A stretch of DNA of 64,000 nt. Source: CAVROT01 sp963722905. GTDB taxonomy: Bacteria > Pseudomonadota > Alphaproteobacteria > Rhodobacterales > Rhodobacteraceae. Position numbers and translations under genes: made by a program. The stretch lies in NCBI GenBank assembly GCA_963722905.1, contig CAVROT010000005.1, positions 331,496 to 395,495 of the forward strand, given 5' to 3'. This document shows positions 18,031 through 26,025 of this stretch, one piece after another. Under the pieces are notes generated by a model. The model saw only the letters and a program-made list of their open reading frames with translations, was not told the origin of the DNA and did no database searches. Each line of letters starts with the position of its first letter. Positions within the stretch are counted from its first letter, which is position 1.

Positions 18031-18390
18031 CTAGAGCTTGAGGCCCGCCTCGCGCGCCGCGTCGGCCAGCGCCTTGACCTTGCCGTGGAACAGGAACCCG
18101 CCGCGGTCGAAATAGGCCGTCTCGATGCCGGCCGCCTTGGCGCGCTCGGCGATTGTGGTGCCGATCTTGGTCGCCGCCTCGACGTTGTTGCGTCCGACCA
18201 GACCCAGATCCTTTTCCAGCGAGGACGCTGAAGCGAGTGTCACGCCGTTCAGGTCGTCGATCAGCTGGACGCTGATATTCTTGTTGCTGCGGTGCACGCT
18301 CAGGCGCGGACGCCCGGCGTTCACCTTGCGCAACTTGTTCCGGACGCGCAGGCGGCGCTTCAGGAACAGATCCCGTTTAGAATTTGCCAT
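18031..18390 (-). CDS. rplR: 50S ribosomal protein L18
   Basis: A 119-residue L18 that binds 5S rRNA. Family features are RPRLSVHRSNKNI near residues 28-40 and the C-terminal FDRGGFLFHGKVKALADAAR. It follows rplF by 11 bp. Confidence 0.98.
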   Translation of the reverse strand: MANSKRDLFLKRRLRVRNKLRKVNAGRPRLSVHRSNKNISVQLIDDLNGVTLASASSLEKDLGLVGRNNVEAATKIGTTIAERAKAAGIETAYFDRGGFLFHGKVKALADAAREAGLKL

Positions 18391-18401
18391 CTCTGCCGTC
18401 C

Positions 18402-18935
18402 TTACTTCTTCTTGCCTTCCTTGCGGAAGATGAACTCGCCCTTGTAGCGGATGCCCTTGCCCTTGTAGGGCTCGGGCCTGCGCCACTCGCGTATATTGGC
18501 CGCGACCTGCCCGACGAGCTGCTCGTCGATGCCCTCGACCGTGATCTCGGTCTGCTTGGGAGCGGTGACAGTGACGCCCTCCGGTACTTCGAAGTCGACG
18601 TCGTGCGACAGGCCCAGGTTCAGACGCAGGACCTTGCCCTGCATCTGCGCGCGGTAGCCGACGCCCTGGATCTCGAGCTGCTTGGTAAAGCCCTTGCTGA
18701 CCCCGGTGACGAGATTGTCGACCATCGTGCGCGACATCCCCCACTGCTGGCGCGCGCGCTTGGACTTTCCGCGCGGGGTGACCAGGAGGACGCCGTCCTC
18801 GAGGGCGATGGTGACGTCGTCGGTCGCGGTGAAGCTGCGGGTCCCCTTCGGGCCCTTCACCTCGACCGTCTGGCCGCTGATGATGGCCGAGACGCCGTCG
18901 GGCATCTCGACGGGGCGCTTGCCGATGCGTGACAT
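18402..18935 (-). CDS. rplF: 50S ribosomal protein L6
   Basis: A 177-residue L6 with two repeated RNA-binding domains and the C-terminal signature EWRRPEPYKGKGIRYKGE. The start MSRIGKRPVEMP at 18935 matches the family; an in-frame upstream ATG overlaps rpsH. Confidence 0.98.
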   Translation of the reverse strand: MSRIGKRPVEMPDGVSAIISGQTVEVKGPKGTRSFTATDDVTIALEDGVLLVTPRGKSKRARQQWGMSRTMVDNLVTGVSKGFTKQLEIQGVGYRAQMQGKVLRLNLGLSHDVDFEVPEGVTVTAPKQTEITVEGIDEQLVGQVAANIREWRRPEPYKGKGIRYKGEFIFRKEGKKK

Positions 18936-18948
18936 GTCCTCGCCCTCC

Positions 18949-19341
18949 TCAGAATACGGTGCAGAGCACTTCGCCGCCGACATTGGCGGTGCGTGCGTTG
19001 GCGTCGGACATCACGCCGCGCGGGGTCGAGACGATGGAAACGCCCAGACCCTGGCGGACCGACGGAAGGTCGCGCGCGCCCATGTAGACACGGCGGCCGG
19101 GGGTCGAGACGCGCTTGATCTCGTGAATGACCGGCGTGCCTTCGTGGTACTTCAGGTCGATGCGGAAGGCGGGGTGGCCGTTCTTGCCGGTCACCTCCTC
19201 GTGGCCGCGGATGTAGCCTTCGTCGGCCAGCACATCCAGCACGCGCGAGCGCAGCTTGGAGGCCGGCGTCTCGACGCTGGTCTTGCCGCGCATCTGGGCG
19301 TTGCGGATGCGGGTCAGCATGTCGGCGATGGGATCGGTCAT
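18949..19341 (-). CDS. rpsH: 30S ribosomal protein S8
   Basis: A 130-residue S8, an early assembly protein of the small subunit, with MTDPIADMLTRIRNA at the N-terminus and STPRGVMSDANAR near the C-terminus. S8 is the translational repressor of the spc operon in E. coli; whether it acts so here is unknown. Confidence 0.98.
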   Translation of the reverse strand: MTDPIADMLTRIRNAQMRGKTSVETPASKLRSRVLDVLADEGYIRGHEEVTGKNGHPAFRIDLKYHEGTPVIHEIKRVSTPGRRVYMGARDLPSVRQGLGVSIVSTPRGVMSDANARTANVGGEVLCTVF

Positions 19342-19354
19342 GGTCCTGCCTCCC

Positions 19355-19660
19355 TTACCAGCTGGACTTGACGAGACCGGGAACCTGCCCGTCGGACCCC
19401 AGGTCACGAAGGGCGATCCGGCTCATCTTGAGCTTGCGATAGTAGGCGTGCGGCCGGCCGGTCAGCTGGCAGCGGTTGTGCAGGCGCGTCGCGGACGAGT
19501 TGCGCGGCAGCTTCGCCAGCTTCAGCGTCGCCTTGAACCGCTCTTCCCGCGTCAGGCTGTCGTCGGCGGCCCTCGACTTCAGGGCAGCACGCTGGGCGGC
19601 GTACTTGTCGACCAGCGCCTGACGCTTCTTCTCACGTTCGATCATCGATTTCTTGGCCAT
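19355..19660 (-). CDS. rpsN: 30S ribosomal protein S14 (zinc-independent type)
   Basis: A 101-residue S14 of the long, zinc-independent type: no Cys-x2-Cys motifs are present. Conserved segments are RCQLTGRPHAYYRKLKMSR and the terminal GLVKSSW. It is placed between rplE and rpsH. Confidence 0.98.
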   Translation of the reverse strand: MAKKSMIEREKKRQALVDKYAAQRAALKSRAADDSLTREERFKATLKLAKLPRNSSATRLHNRCQLTGRPHAYYRKLKMSRIALRDLGSDGQVPGLVKSSW

Positions 19661-19673
19661 CGGTCCGGTCCTC

Positions 19674-20237
19674 TCAGCTGTTGAAGGGCATGTTGAAGTG
19701 CTTCAACAGCGCCTTGGCCTGGGCGTCGTCGGACGCGGTGGTGCAGATGACGATGTCGAGGCCCCAGACCTCGTCCACCTTGTCGAAATTGATCTCGGGG
19801 AACACGATGTGCTCCTTGAGACCCATGGCATAGTTGCCGCGGCCGTCGAAGGATTTACCCGGCACGCCGCGGAAATCTCGGACGCGGGGCATCGCGATGG
19901 TGATCAGGCGGTCCAGGAATTCGTACATCCGGTTGCCGCGCAGCGTCACCTTCGCGCCCAGCGGCATGTCCTCGCGGACGCGGAAGCCGGCGATGGACTT
20001 CTTGGCCTTCGTGATGACGGCCTTCTGGCCCGCGATGGTCGTCAGGTCGTCGGCAGCCGACTTGGCCTTCTTGGAGTCGCGCACGGCCTCGGCACCTGCG
20101 CCGATGTTCAGAACGATCTTGTCCAGCTTCGGAACCATCATCTGGTTGCGATAGCCGAATTCCTCGGTCATCGCCGGGCCGATGGTGTCGCGGTAGACCT
20201 GCTGCAGGCGCGGCACGTAATCGGTTTCGTCGAGCAT
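19674..20237 (-). CDS. rplE: 50S ribosomal protein L5
   Basis: A 187-residue L5 that binds 5S rRNA, with MVPKLDKIVLNIGAG and GLKEHIVFPEI characteristic of the family. The ATG shares one base with the rplX stop, so the two are translationally coupled. Confidence 0.98.
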   Translation of the reverse strand: MLDETDYVPRLQQVYRDTIGPAMTEEFGYRNQMMVPKLDKIVLNIGAGAEAVRDSKKAKSAADDLTTIAGQKAVITKAKKSIAGFRVREDMPLGAKVTLRGNRMYEFLDRLITIAMPRVRDFRGVPGKSFDGRGNYAMGLKEHIVFPEINFDKVDEVWGLDIVICTTASDDAQAKALLKHFNMPFNS

Positions 20238-20542
20238 CAGATCGTGTCCCCCGTCGTCTTGGCAAAGCGCACCTTCTTGCCGTCCTCGACGCGGAAGCCG
20301 ACGCGCGTCGACTTGCCCGCGCTGTCGACGAGCGACAGGTTGCTCAGGTGGATCGGCATCGCCTTCGGGATGCGGCCGCCCTGCGACGCCTGGCTCTGCT
20401 TGGCATGGCGGATGGCCATGTTCAGCCCGTCCACGACGGCCTTGCCGGCCGCCGGCATGACCTGCGAAATCTCGCCCGTCTTGCCGCGGTCCTTGCCGGT
20501 CAGCACGACGACCTTGTCACCCTTCTTGAGCTTGGCGGCCAT
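20237..20542 (-). CDS. rplX: 50S ribosomal protein L24
   Basis: A 101-residue L24, an assembly initiator, with the KOW motif KLKKGDKVVVLTGKDRGKTG. The ATG at 20542 shares one base with the rplN stop; a GTG directly before it is an alternative start. Confidence 0.98.
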   Translation of the reverse strand: MAAKLKKGDKVVVLTGKDRGKTGEISQVMPAAGKAVVDGLNMAIRHAKQSQASQGGRIPKAMPIHLSNLSLVDSAGKSTRVGFRVEDGKKVRFAKTTGDTI

Positions 20543-20910
20543 CACAGCACCTCCGGCGCAAGCGAGATGATCTTCATGAAGTTCTTCGCCCGCAATTCGC
20601 GCACGACGGGCCCGAAGATCCGCGTGCCGATCGGCTCGGCATTGTTGTTCAGGATCACAGCCGCGTTACGGTCGAACCGGATAGCGGTTCCGTCCTCGCG
20701 GCGAACTTCCTTGGCGGTCCGGACGACAACGGCCTTGCGGACATCGCCCTTCTTGACGCGGCCGCGCGGGATCGCCTCCTTGACGGAGACGACGATGATG
20801 TCGCCGACGGACGCATACTTGCGCTTGGAGCCGCCAAGGACCTTGATGCACTGCACGCGGCGCGCACCAGAGTTATCGGCGACATCCAGATTGGTCTGCA
20901 TCTGGATCAT
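20542..20910 (-). CDS. rplN: 50S ribosomal protein L14
   Basis: A 122-residue L14, with MIQMQTNLDVADNSGARR at the N-terminus and AVILNNNAEPIGTRIFGPV later. It lies 69 bp downstream of rpsQ. Confidence 0.98.
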   Translation of the reverse strand: MIQMQTNLDVADNSGARRVQCIKVLGGSKRKYASVGDIIVVSVKEAIPRGRVKKGDVRKAVVVRTAKEVRREDGTAIRFDRNAAVILNNNAEPIGTRIFGPVVRELRAKNFMKIISLAPEVL

Positions 20911-20979
20911 GCGGTTTCTCCCGACCTTACGGGGGGCATCCCTGCCCGCGTCCCGTGGTTTCGATCAAACCGGGCTGGT

Positions 20980-21216
20980 TCAGGCCTCCTGGCTCAGAAC
21001 CTCCCAGCGTTTCGTCTTGCTCACCGGCGCGCATTCCTGAATGCGAACCACATCGCCCGTCTTGTAGGTGTTGTCCGCATCGTGGGCGCGGTACTTCTTG
21101 GACTTCCGGATGGTCTTCTTCAGCACCGGATGCGTGAACCGGCGCTCGACCGAAACGGTAACGGTCTGCGCGTTGGCGTCGCTGGTGACGATGCCCGACA
21201 GGATACGCTTGGGCAT
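20980..21216 (-). CDS. rpsQ: 30S ribosomal protein S17
   Basis: A 78-residue S17 with an OB fold, recognisable from SGIVTSDANAQTVTVSVERR and GDVVRIQECAPVSKTKRW. It follows rpmC by 4 bp. Confidence 0.98.
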   Translation of the reverse strand: MPKRILSGIVTSDANAQTVTVSVERRFTHPVLKKTIRKSKKYRAHDADNTYKTGDVVRIQECAPVSKTKRWEVLSQEA

Positions 21217-21220
21217 GGTC

Positions 21221-21454
21221 TCAGGCCTCCGTGGTGGTGGCGGCTGCGGCCACCTCGGACGCGGCCGCGGCCGCCTTCTGGTTCAGGATCGTCTTCACCC
21301 GCGCCACGTCGCGGCGGACGGTGCGCATCCGCGCGGTGTTCTCAAGCTGCTGGGTGGCCTGCTGAAAGCGGAGGTTGAAGGCCTCCTTCTTAAGCGCACC
21401 CAGCCGGTCGTGCAGTTCGTCGGGGGTCTTGTCCCGCAGTTCCTTGGCGTCCAT
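21221..21454 (-). CDS. rpmC: 50S ribosomal protein L29
   Basis: A 77-residue L29 of two helices, with MDAKELRDKTPDEL and AFNLRFQQATQQLEN, followed by an Ala/Thr-rich tail of about 17 residues that is longer than in E. coli. A 141-bp gap with a promoter candidate separates it from the oxygenase gene upstream. Confidence 0.97.
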   Translation of the reverse strand: MDAKELRDKTPDELHDRLGALKKEAFNLRFQQATQQLENTARMRTVRRDVARVKTILNQKAAAAASEVAAAATTTEA

Positions 21455-21531
21455 CGGACGTCTCCTTTCGACATCACCGGAAGGCCCCGTGAAGGGTCAC
21501 CCTGATTCCCGGTGGAGGTGGATGAAGCGTG

Positions 21532-21560
21532 CGCATACGCTGTGCGGTGGCGTGGGTCAA
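21532..21560 (-). promoter_or_regulatory. Candidate promoter upstream of rpmC
   Basis: On the minus strand TTGACC (21560-21555) and TATGCG (21537-21532) are 17 bp apart, in the gap between the oxygenase-like gene and rpmC. The -35 box is good and the -10 box modest. It could drive rpmC and the downstream spc genes independently. Confidence 0.4.
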
Positions 21561-21595
21561 GCGTTGAAGGTCTCTGAGCAAGCGGCGTCTGCGGC

Positions 21596-22216
21596 TCACC
21601 CCCATCCATAGTTGAAGCTGATGCTGATGCGGTCCTCCTGGGCCATGTTCATCGGCACCTCGTGGCGCAGCCAGCTTTCCCACAGGAGGACATCCCCGGC
21701 CCTGGGCGCCTCGGTCACGAACGACCGCCGCTTGCGCGGCGCATCGGCGCGGCGGGGCGGTGCCGCCATCATCATCGGCAGGCGGGGATCCTCGAACCGG
21801 ATGGCGCTGCTGCCATCCGGCATCGCGGCATAGGTCGTGCCGGAGACCACAGAATGGGGATGGATGTGGCCGGTATGGACCCCGCCCTCGGGCAGGATGT
21901 TGATCCAGAGCGAATCCAGTGTCAGCGCCTTGTCGTCAAGGTCGAAGGCCGCATCCTTCGCGAAAGCCGCGATGTGGCGGTCGAGCGACTTGACCAGATC
22001 GGCGAAGATCGGAAAGCGCCAGGGCAAATCGGCCAGAGACGCATAGCTGGTGTAGCCGGCAAACCCGTTCGCCTCGCACCAGTTCTGCCCCGCCATGTCG
22101 TCCTGCGCGATCGACCGACAGGCGTGCGCGAGTTCGCCGGCGTCCACGACCGGCTTGTGCGCGGCAAGGGGCGCGCGATAGAGGCGGGTGACGAAGAGGG
22201 ATGAGATGTCGGGCAT
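21596..22216 (-). CDS. 2-oxoglutarate/Fe(II)-dependent oxygenase-like protein (TIGR02466-type)
   Basis: The 206-residue product resembles the TIGR02466 / 2OG-FeII_Oxy_5 family. A double-stranded beta-helix oxygenase signature is visible: a His-rich segment HTGHIHPHS, then SGTTYAAMP, FEDPR, a distal His in WLRHEV, and Arg in DRISISFN suited to bind 2-oxoglutarate. ATG 22216 has GGAG about 10 nt upstream. The gene sits between rplP and rpmC, which are normally adjacent, so a ribosomal or translation-factor substrate is an attractive inference. It is not a JmjC protein like YcfD/RoxA. The substrate is unknown. Confidence 0.8.
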   Translation of the reverse strand: MPDISSLFVTRLYRAPLAAHKPVVDAGELAHACRSIAQDDMAGQNWCEANGFAGYTSYASLADLPWRFPIFADLVKSLDRHIAAFAKDAAFDLDDKALTLDSLWINILPEGGVHTGHIHPHSVVSGTTYAAMPDGSSAIRFEDPRLPMMMAAPPRRADAPRKRRSFVTEAPRAGDVLLWESWLRHEVPMNMAQEDRISISFNYGWG

Positions 22217-22270
22217 CTGGCGAGGCTCCGTTTCGGCCTCGGACCACCAAGGCATAGCCGTTGAACGCAG

Positions 22271-22297
22271 AAAGGTCCCCGCGTTGCGGGGACCTTT
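22271..22297 (-). terminator. 12-bp perfect stem-loop after rplP
   Basis: AAAGGTCCCCGC and its exact complement with a 3-nt loop start 31 nt after the rplP stop, followed on the minus strand by a short CTG-rich stretch rather than a T-run. It separates the rpsJ-to-rplP part of the transcript from the oxygenase gene and probably reduces read-through. Confidence 0.65.
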
Positions 22298-22328
22298 CGA
22301 TTTCTCGGTTGGGATGGCCCGGGCGGCG

Positions 22329-22742
22329 TCACCAGTCCTCGCGTACCACGGTCCGGGTCTTGATCGGCAGTTTCATCGCGGCAAGGCGCAGCGCTTCCCG
22401 AGCGATGTCCTCGTTCACGCCGTCCAGCTCGAACATGACGCGGCCGGGCTTGACCTTGGCGGCCCAGAAATCGACCGAGCCCTTGCCCTTGCCCATCCGC
22501 ACCTCGGTAGGCTTGGACGTGACCGGAAGGTCCGGGAACAGACGGATCCAGACGCGGCCCTGACGCTTCATGTGGCGCGTCATGGCGCGGCGCGCAGCCT
22601 CGATCTGGCGTGCGGTGATCCGCTCGGGCTCGACCGCCTTCAGGCCGTAGGTTCCGAAGGCCAGATCGGACCCGCCCTTCGCCTCGCCGTGGATGCGGCC
22701 CTTGTGTTGCTTGCGGAACTTCGTGCGCTTTGGTTGCAGCAT
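22329..22742 (-). CDS. rplP: 50S ribosomal protein L16
   Basis: A 137-residue L16 near the peptidyl-transferase centre, starting MLQPKRTKFRKQHKG. The loop VRMGKGKG includes Arg82, equivalent to the Arg hydroxylated in E. coli L16 by the oxygenase YcfD. An oxygenase-like gene of a different family follows directly downstream. Confidence 0.98.
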   Translation of the reverse strand: MLQPKRTKFRKQHKGRIHGEAKGGSDLAFGTYGLKAVEPERITARQIEAARRAMTRHMKRQGRVWIRLFPDLPVTSKPTEVRMGKGKGSVDFWAAKVKPGRVMFELDGVNEDIAREALRLAAMKLPIKTRTVVREDW

Positions 22743-22754
22743 CTTCTCTACTCC

Positions 22755-23471
22755 TTAACGGTCGCGGCGGCCGCCGCCGGAACCGCGGGGCGCGGGACCT
22801 TCCTGCAGCTCCTGCTGCTTGCGGTCGCGGGCCGAGGGATCGTGCTCCAGTATCTCGCCACGGAAGATCCAGACCTTGATCCCGATGATGCCGTAGGCCG
22901 TCTTGGCCTCGGTCGGGGCATAGTCGATGTCGGCGCGCAGCGTGTGGAGCGGCACCCGGCCCTCGCGGTACCATTCGGTCCGCGCGATCTCGGCCCCGCC
23001 CAGGCGCCCGGCGAGGTTGATCCGGATCCCCAAGGCACCCATGCGCATGGAGTTCTGCACGGCCCGCTTCATCGCGCGGCGGAACGACACCCGCCGTTCC
23101 AGCTGCTGCGCGATGTTCTCGCCCACCAGTGCTGCGTCCAGCTCGGGCTTGCGGACCTCGACGATGTTGAGGTGCAGCTCGGACGCGGTCATGGAGGCGA
23201 CCTTGCGGCGCAGCCCCTCGATGTCGGCGCCCTTCTTGCCGATGATGACACCGGGGCGGGCGGCATGGATCGTCACCCGGCACTTGCGGTGCGGACGCTC
23301 GATGATGACGCGGCTGATGCCGGCCTGCTTGCACTCTTCCTTGATGAAGGTGCGGATCTTGATGTCCTCCAGCAGAAGGTTGCCATAGTCCTTGGTGTCG
23401 GCATACCAGCGGCTGTCCCAGGTCCTGTTGACCTGAAGCCGCATCCCGATGGGATTGACCTTGTTGCCCAT
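22755..23471 (-). CDS. rpsC: 30S ribosomal protein S3
   Basis: A 238-residue S3 with a KH domain (GVIIGKKGADIEGLR) and the C-terminal S3 domain, ending in a Gly/Arg-rich tail. The ATG shares one base with the rplV stop. Confidence 0.98.
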   Translation of the reverse strand: MGNKVNPIGMRLQVNRTWDSRWYADTKDYGNLLLEDIKIRTFIKEECKQAGISRVIIERPHRKCRVTIHAARPGVIIGKKGADIEGLRRKVASMTASELHLNIVEVRKPELDAALVGENIAQQLERRVSFRRAMKRAVQNSMRMGALGIRINLAGRLGGAEIARTEWYREGRVPLHTLRADIDYAPTEAKTAYGIIGIKVWIFRGEILEHDPSARDRKQQELQEGPAPRGSGGGRRDR

Positions 23472-23851
23472 CAGGCTTGCTCCTCGATCTGGCGGACCTT
23501 GATGGTCAGTTCCGAAAACGGCTTGATGATGCGGCCGAAGCGACCGCGGGCGCGCGGACGGCCGCGCTTCATCGTGAGGTTCTTGCCGACATAGGCCTCT
23601 GCGACGATCAGCTCGTCCACGTCGAGGTTATGGTTGTTCTCGGCGTTGGCGATGGCCGACTGCAGGCACTTGCGCACATCGTCCGAGATCCGCTTGTGCG
23701 AGAACATCAGATCGCTCAGCGCGCGCTCGACCTTCTTGCCGCGGATCATCTGCGCCACGAGGTTCAGCTTCTGCGGGCTGGTGCGCAGCATGCGCAGCTT
23801 GGCCATCGCCTCGTTCTCGGCGACGCGGCGGGGGTTCTTGAGCTTGCTCAT
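23471..23851 (-). CDS. rplV: 50S ribosomal protein L22
   Basis: A 126-residue L22, part of the exit-tunnel wall, with LRTSPQKLNLVAQMIRGK and the beta-hairpin region KRGRPRARGRFGRI. The start overlaps the rpsS stop by 4 bp. Confidence 0.98.
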   Translation of the reverse strand: MSKLKNPRRVAENEAMAKLRMLRTSPQKLNLVAQMIRGKKVERALSDLMFSHKRISDDVRKCLQSAIANAENNHNLDVDELIVAEAYVGKNLTMKRGRPRARGRFGRIIKPFSELTIKVRQIEEQA

Positions 23852-24126
23852 TTGCGCTTCGCCTTCTTGTCGGCCGCGTGACCCGTGTAGGTCCGCGTGG
23901 GCGAGTACTCCCCGAACTTCTGGCCGATCATGTCCTCGGACACGTTGACGGGAATATGCTTGCGGCCGTTGTAGACCCCGAAGGTGAGCCCCACGAACTG
24001 CGGCAGGATGGTCGACCGGCGCGACCAGATCTTGATGACTTCCTTGCGGCCGCCCTCGCGAGACTTCTCGGCCTTTTTCAGGACGTAGCTGTCGACGAAC
24101 GGGCCTTTCCAGACTGAACGCGCCAT
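23848..24126 (-). CDS. rpsS: 30S ribosomal protein S19
   Basis: A 92-residue S19 of the small-subunit head, with MARSVWKGPFVDSYVLKK and the C-terminal FGEYSPTRTYTGHAADKK. It lies one base downstream of rplB. Confidence 0.98.
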   Translation of the reverse strand: MARSVWKGPFVDSYVLKKAEKSREGGRKEVIKIWSRRSTILPQFVGLTFGVYNGRKHIPVNVSEDMIGQKFGEYSPTRTYTGHAADKKAKRK

Positions 24127-24127
24127 A

Positions 24128-24970
24128 TCAGCGACCCTTCTTCTTGGCGTGGCGCGAGCGGATGATCAGCTTTTGCGAGGCCTTGTTCTTGTCACGGGTG
24201 CGCGCACCCTTGGTCGGCTTGCCCCAAGGCGTCACCGGATGGCGTCCGCCCGAGGTGCGGCCTTCGCCGCCGCCATGCGGGTGGTCGACCGGGTTCATCA
24301 CGACACCGCGCACGCTGGGCCGTATGCCCTTGTGGCGGTTGCGACCGGCCTTGCCGAGGTTCTGGTTGCTGTTGTCGGGGTTCGACACCGCACCCACCGT
24401 CGCCATACATTCCTGCCGGACCAGCCGCAGCTCGCCCGAGCTGAGCCGGATCTGCGCGTAACCGCCGTCACGACCGACGAACTGGGCGTAGGTACCGGCC
24501 GCGCGGGCGATCTGGCCGCCCTTGCCCGGCTTCATCTCGATGTTGTGGATGATCGTGCCGATCGGCATGCCCTGGAACGGCATCGCGTTGCCCGGCTTCA
24601 CGTCCACCTTGGGACCGCTGACGACCTTGTCGCCGACCGCCAGACGCTGGGGCGCGAGGATGTAGGTCTGGGTCCCGTCCTCGTACTGGATCAGGGCGAT
24701 GAACGCGGTGCGGTTGGGATCGTATTCGATCCGGGCCACCACCGCGGGCATGTCGTGCTTGGTGCGCCTGAAATCGACGATGCGGTAGAGCGTCTTCGCC
24801 CCGCCGCCGCGCCGGCGCATCGTGATACGTCCGGTGTTGTTACGGCCTGCCTTCTTGGACAGACCCTCGGTCAGCGCCTTGACGGGCCGACCTTTCCACA
24901 GCTCCGAACGGTCGATCAGCACCAGCCCGCGCTGGCCCGGCGTCGTCGGCTTGTACGACTTGAGTGCCAT
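24128..24970 (-). CDS. rplB: 50S ribosomal protein L2
   Basis: A 280-residue L2, required for subunit joining and peptidyl transfer. It has an N-terminal OB-type domain, an SH3-type domain and the conserved GVVMNPVDHPHGGGEGRT loop near residues 220-237. The start MALKSYKPTTPGQRG at 24970 matches the family; an upstream in-frame ATG lies in the spacer after rplW. Confidence 0.98.
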   Translation of the reverse strand: MALKSYKPTTPGQRGLVLIDRSELWKGRPVKALTEGLSKKAGRNNTGRITMRRRGGGAKTLYRIVDFRRTKHDMPAVVARIEYDPNRTAFIALIQYEDGTQTYILAPQRLAVGDKVVSGPKVDVKPGNAMPFQGMPIGTIIHNIEMKPGKGGQIARAAGTYAQFVGRDGGYAQIRLSSGELRLVRQECMATVGAVSNPDNSNQNLGKAGRNRHKGIRPSVRGVVMNPVDHPHGGGEGRTSGGRHPVTPWGKPTKGARTRDKNKASQKLIIRSRHAKKKGR

Positions 24971-25087
24971 GCTTTCTGTCTTCCGTCTTTGTGTGCGTGG
25001 GGCGCGATGGATGCGCCCCGTTTTCAGGGCCCCGAAGGTCCCCGGATGATCGTGCACGGCCTGACTCCGGCCGGGCGAAGGGGCCTG

Positions 25088-25408
25088 TTACGAAAGGCCC
25101 GTGCTCACGTCAATCGTGTTGCCCTCTTCGAGCATCACATAGGCCTTCTTCACGTCGCGCCGGCGACCGGGCTGGCCGCGGAACCGCTTGGCCTTGCCCT
25201 TGGTGATGGTGGTGTTCACCGCCTTCACCTTCACGCCGAAGAGCGTCTCGACCGCGGCCTTGATCTGCGGCTTGTTGGCCTCCATCGCCACCTCGAACAC
25301 CACGCCCCCGTTCTCGGAGGTCATGGTGGCCTTCTCGGTGATGATCGGCTTGCGGATCACGTCGTAATGCTCGGGCTTGGCGCCCTTTGCTGTTGTCTCG
25401 GCATTCAT
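25088..25408 (-). CDS. rplW: 50S ribosomal protein L23
   Basis: A 106-residue L23, the exit-tunnel protein that binds SRP and trigger factor, with RKPIITEKAT and the basic KGKAKRFRGQPGRRRDVKKA. The ATG at 25408 overlaps the rplD stop in an ATGA arrangement. Confidence 0.97.
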   Translation of the reverse strand: MNAETTAKGAKPEHYDVIRKPIITEKATMTSENGGVVFEVAMEANKPQIKAAVETLFGVKVKAVNTTITKGKAKRFRGQPGRRRDVKKAYVMLEEGNTIDVSTGLS

Positions 25409-26025
25409 TTCAGTCGGGCCTCCAGGGCTTCGATCCCGGCGCGGGTGATCACGAGTGTGTCCCGCTTGAGGATGTCGTAGACGTTGGCGCCCATCGAGGG
25501 CAGCACGTCCAGGCCCTCGATGTTGGCCGCCGCGCGGGCGAAGTTCGCGTCGACCTGCGCGCCGTCGATGATCAGCGCGCGCTTCCAGCCCATCGACTTG
25601 ATGCTGCGCGCCAGCGCGCCGGTCTTCGGTTCGTCCAGCGCGGCGTTGTCCAGAACGACGAGGTTGCCGGTCTTGGCCTTCGAGGACAGGGCGTGGCGCA
25701 GGCCCAGCTTGCGGAACTTCTTGGTCAGATCGTGACCGTGGCTGCGCGGGACGGGCCCCTTGTAGATGCCGCCGCCGCGGAAGATCGGCGCGTTGCGGTC
25801 GCCGTGGCGTGCGCCGCCGGTGCCCTTCTGGCGATAGATCTTCTTGGTCGAATAGCTGGTCTCGCGGCGGGTCTTGACCTTGTGCGTGCCCTGTTGCGCG
25901 TTGTTGCGCTGCCAGCGCACGACGCGGTGCAGAATGTCCGCGCGCGGCTCCAGCCCGTAGGTGGCATCGTCCAGCTCGATATCGCCGGCCGACGACCCGT
26001 CCATGCTGATGACGTCGAGTTTCAT
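25405..26025 (-). CDS. rplD: 50S ribosomal protein L4
   Basis: A 206-residue L4 with the tunnel-lining loop RQKGTGGARHGDRNAPIFRG. L4 is the autoregulator of the S10 operon in E. coli. The start MKLDVISMDG at 26025 overlaps the rplC stop once the rplC reading frame is corrected; as the sequence stands, rplC reads in frame into rplD without a stop. Confidence 0.97.
   Translation of the reverse strand: MKLDVISMDGSSAGDIELDDATYGLEPRADILHRVVRWQRNNAQQGTHKVKTRRETSYSTKKIYRQKGTGGARHGDRNAPIFRGGGIYKGPVPRSHGHDLTKKFRKLGLRHALSSKAKTGNLVVLDNAALDEPKTGALARSIKSMGWKRALIIDGAQVDANFARAAANIEGLDVLPSMGANVYDILKRDTLVITRAGIEALEARLK

Noticed and set aside
21596..22216. YcfD/RoxA-type JmjC ribosomal oxygenase
   Set aside because: The protein is shorter and its His-rich segment and surrounding sequence fit the TIGR02466 type, not the JmjC fold of YcfD. 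Only the functional analogy is kept.
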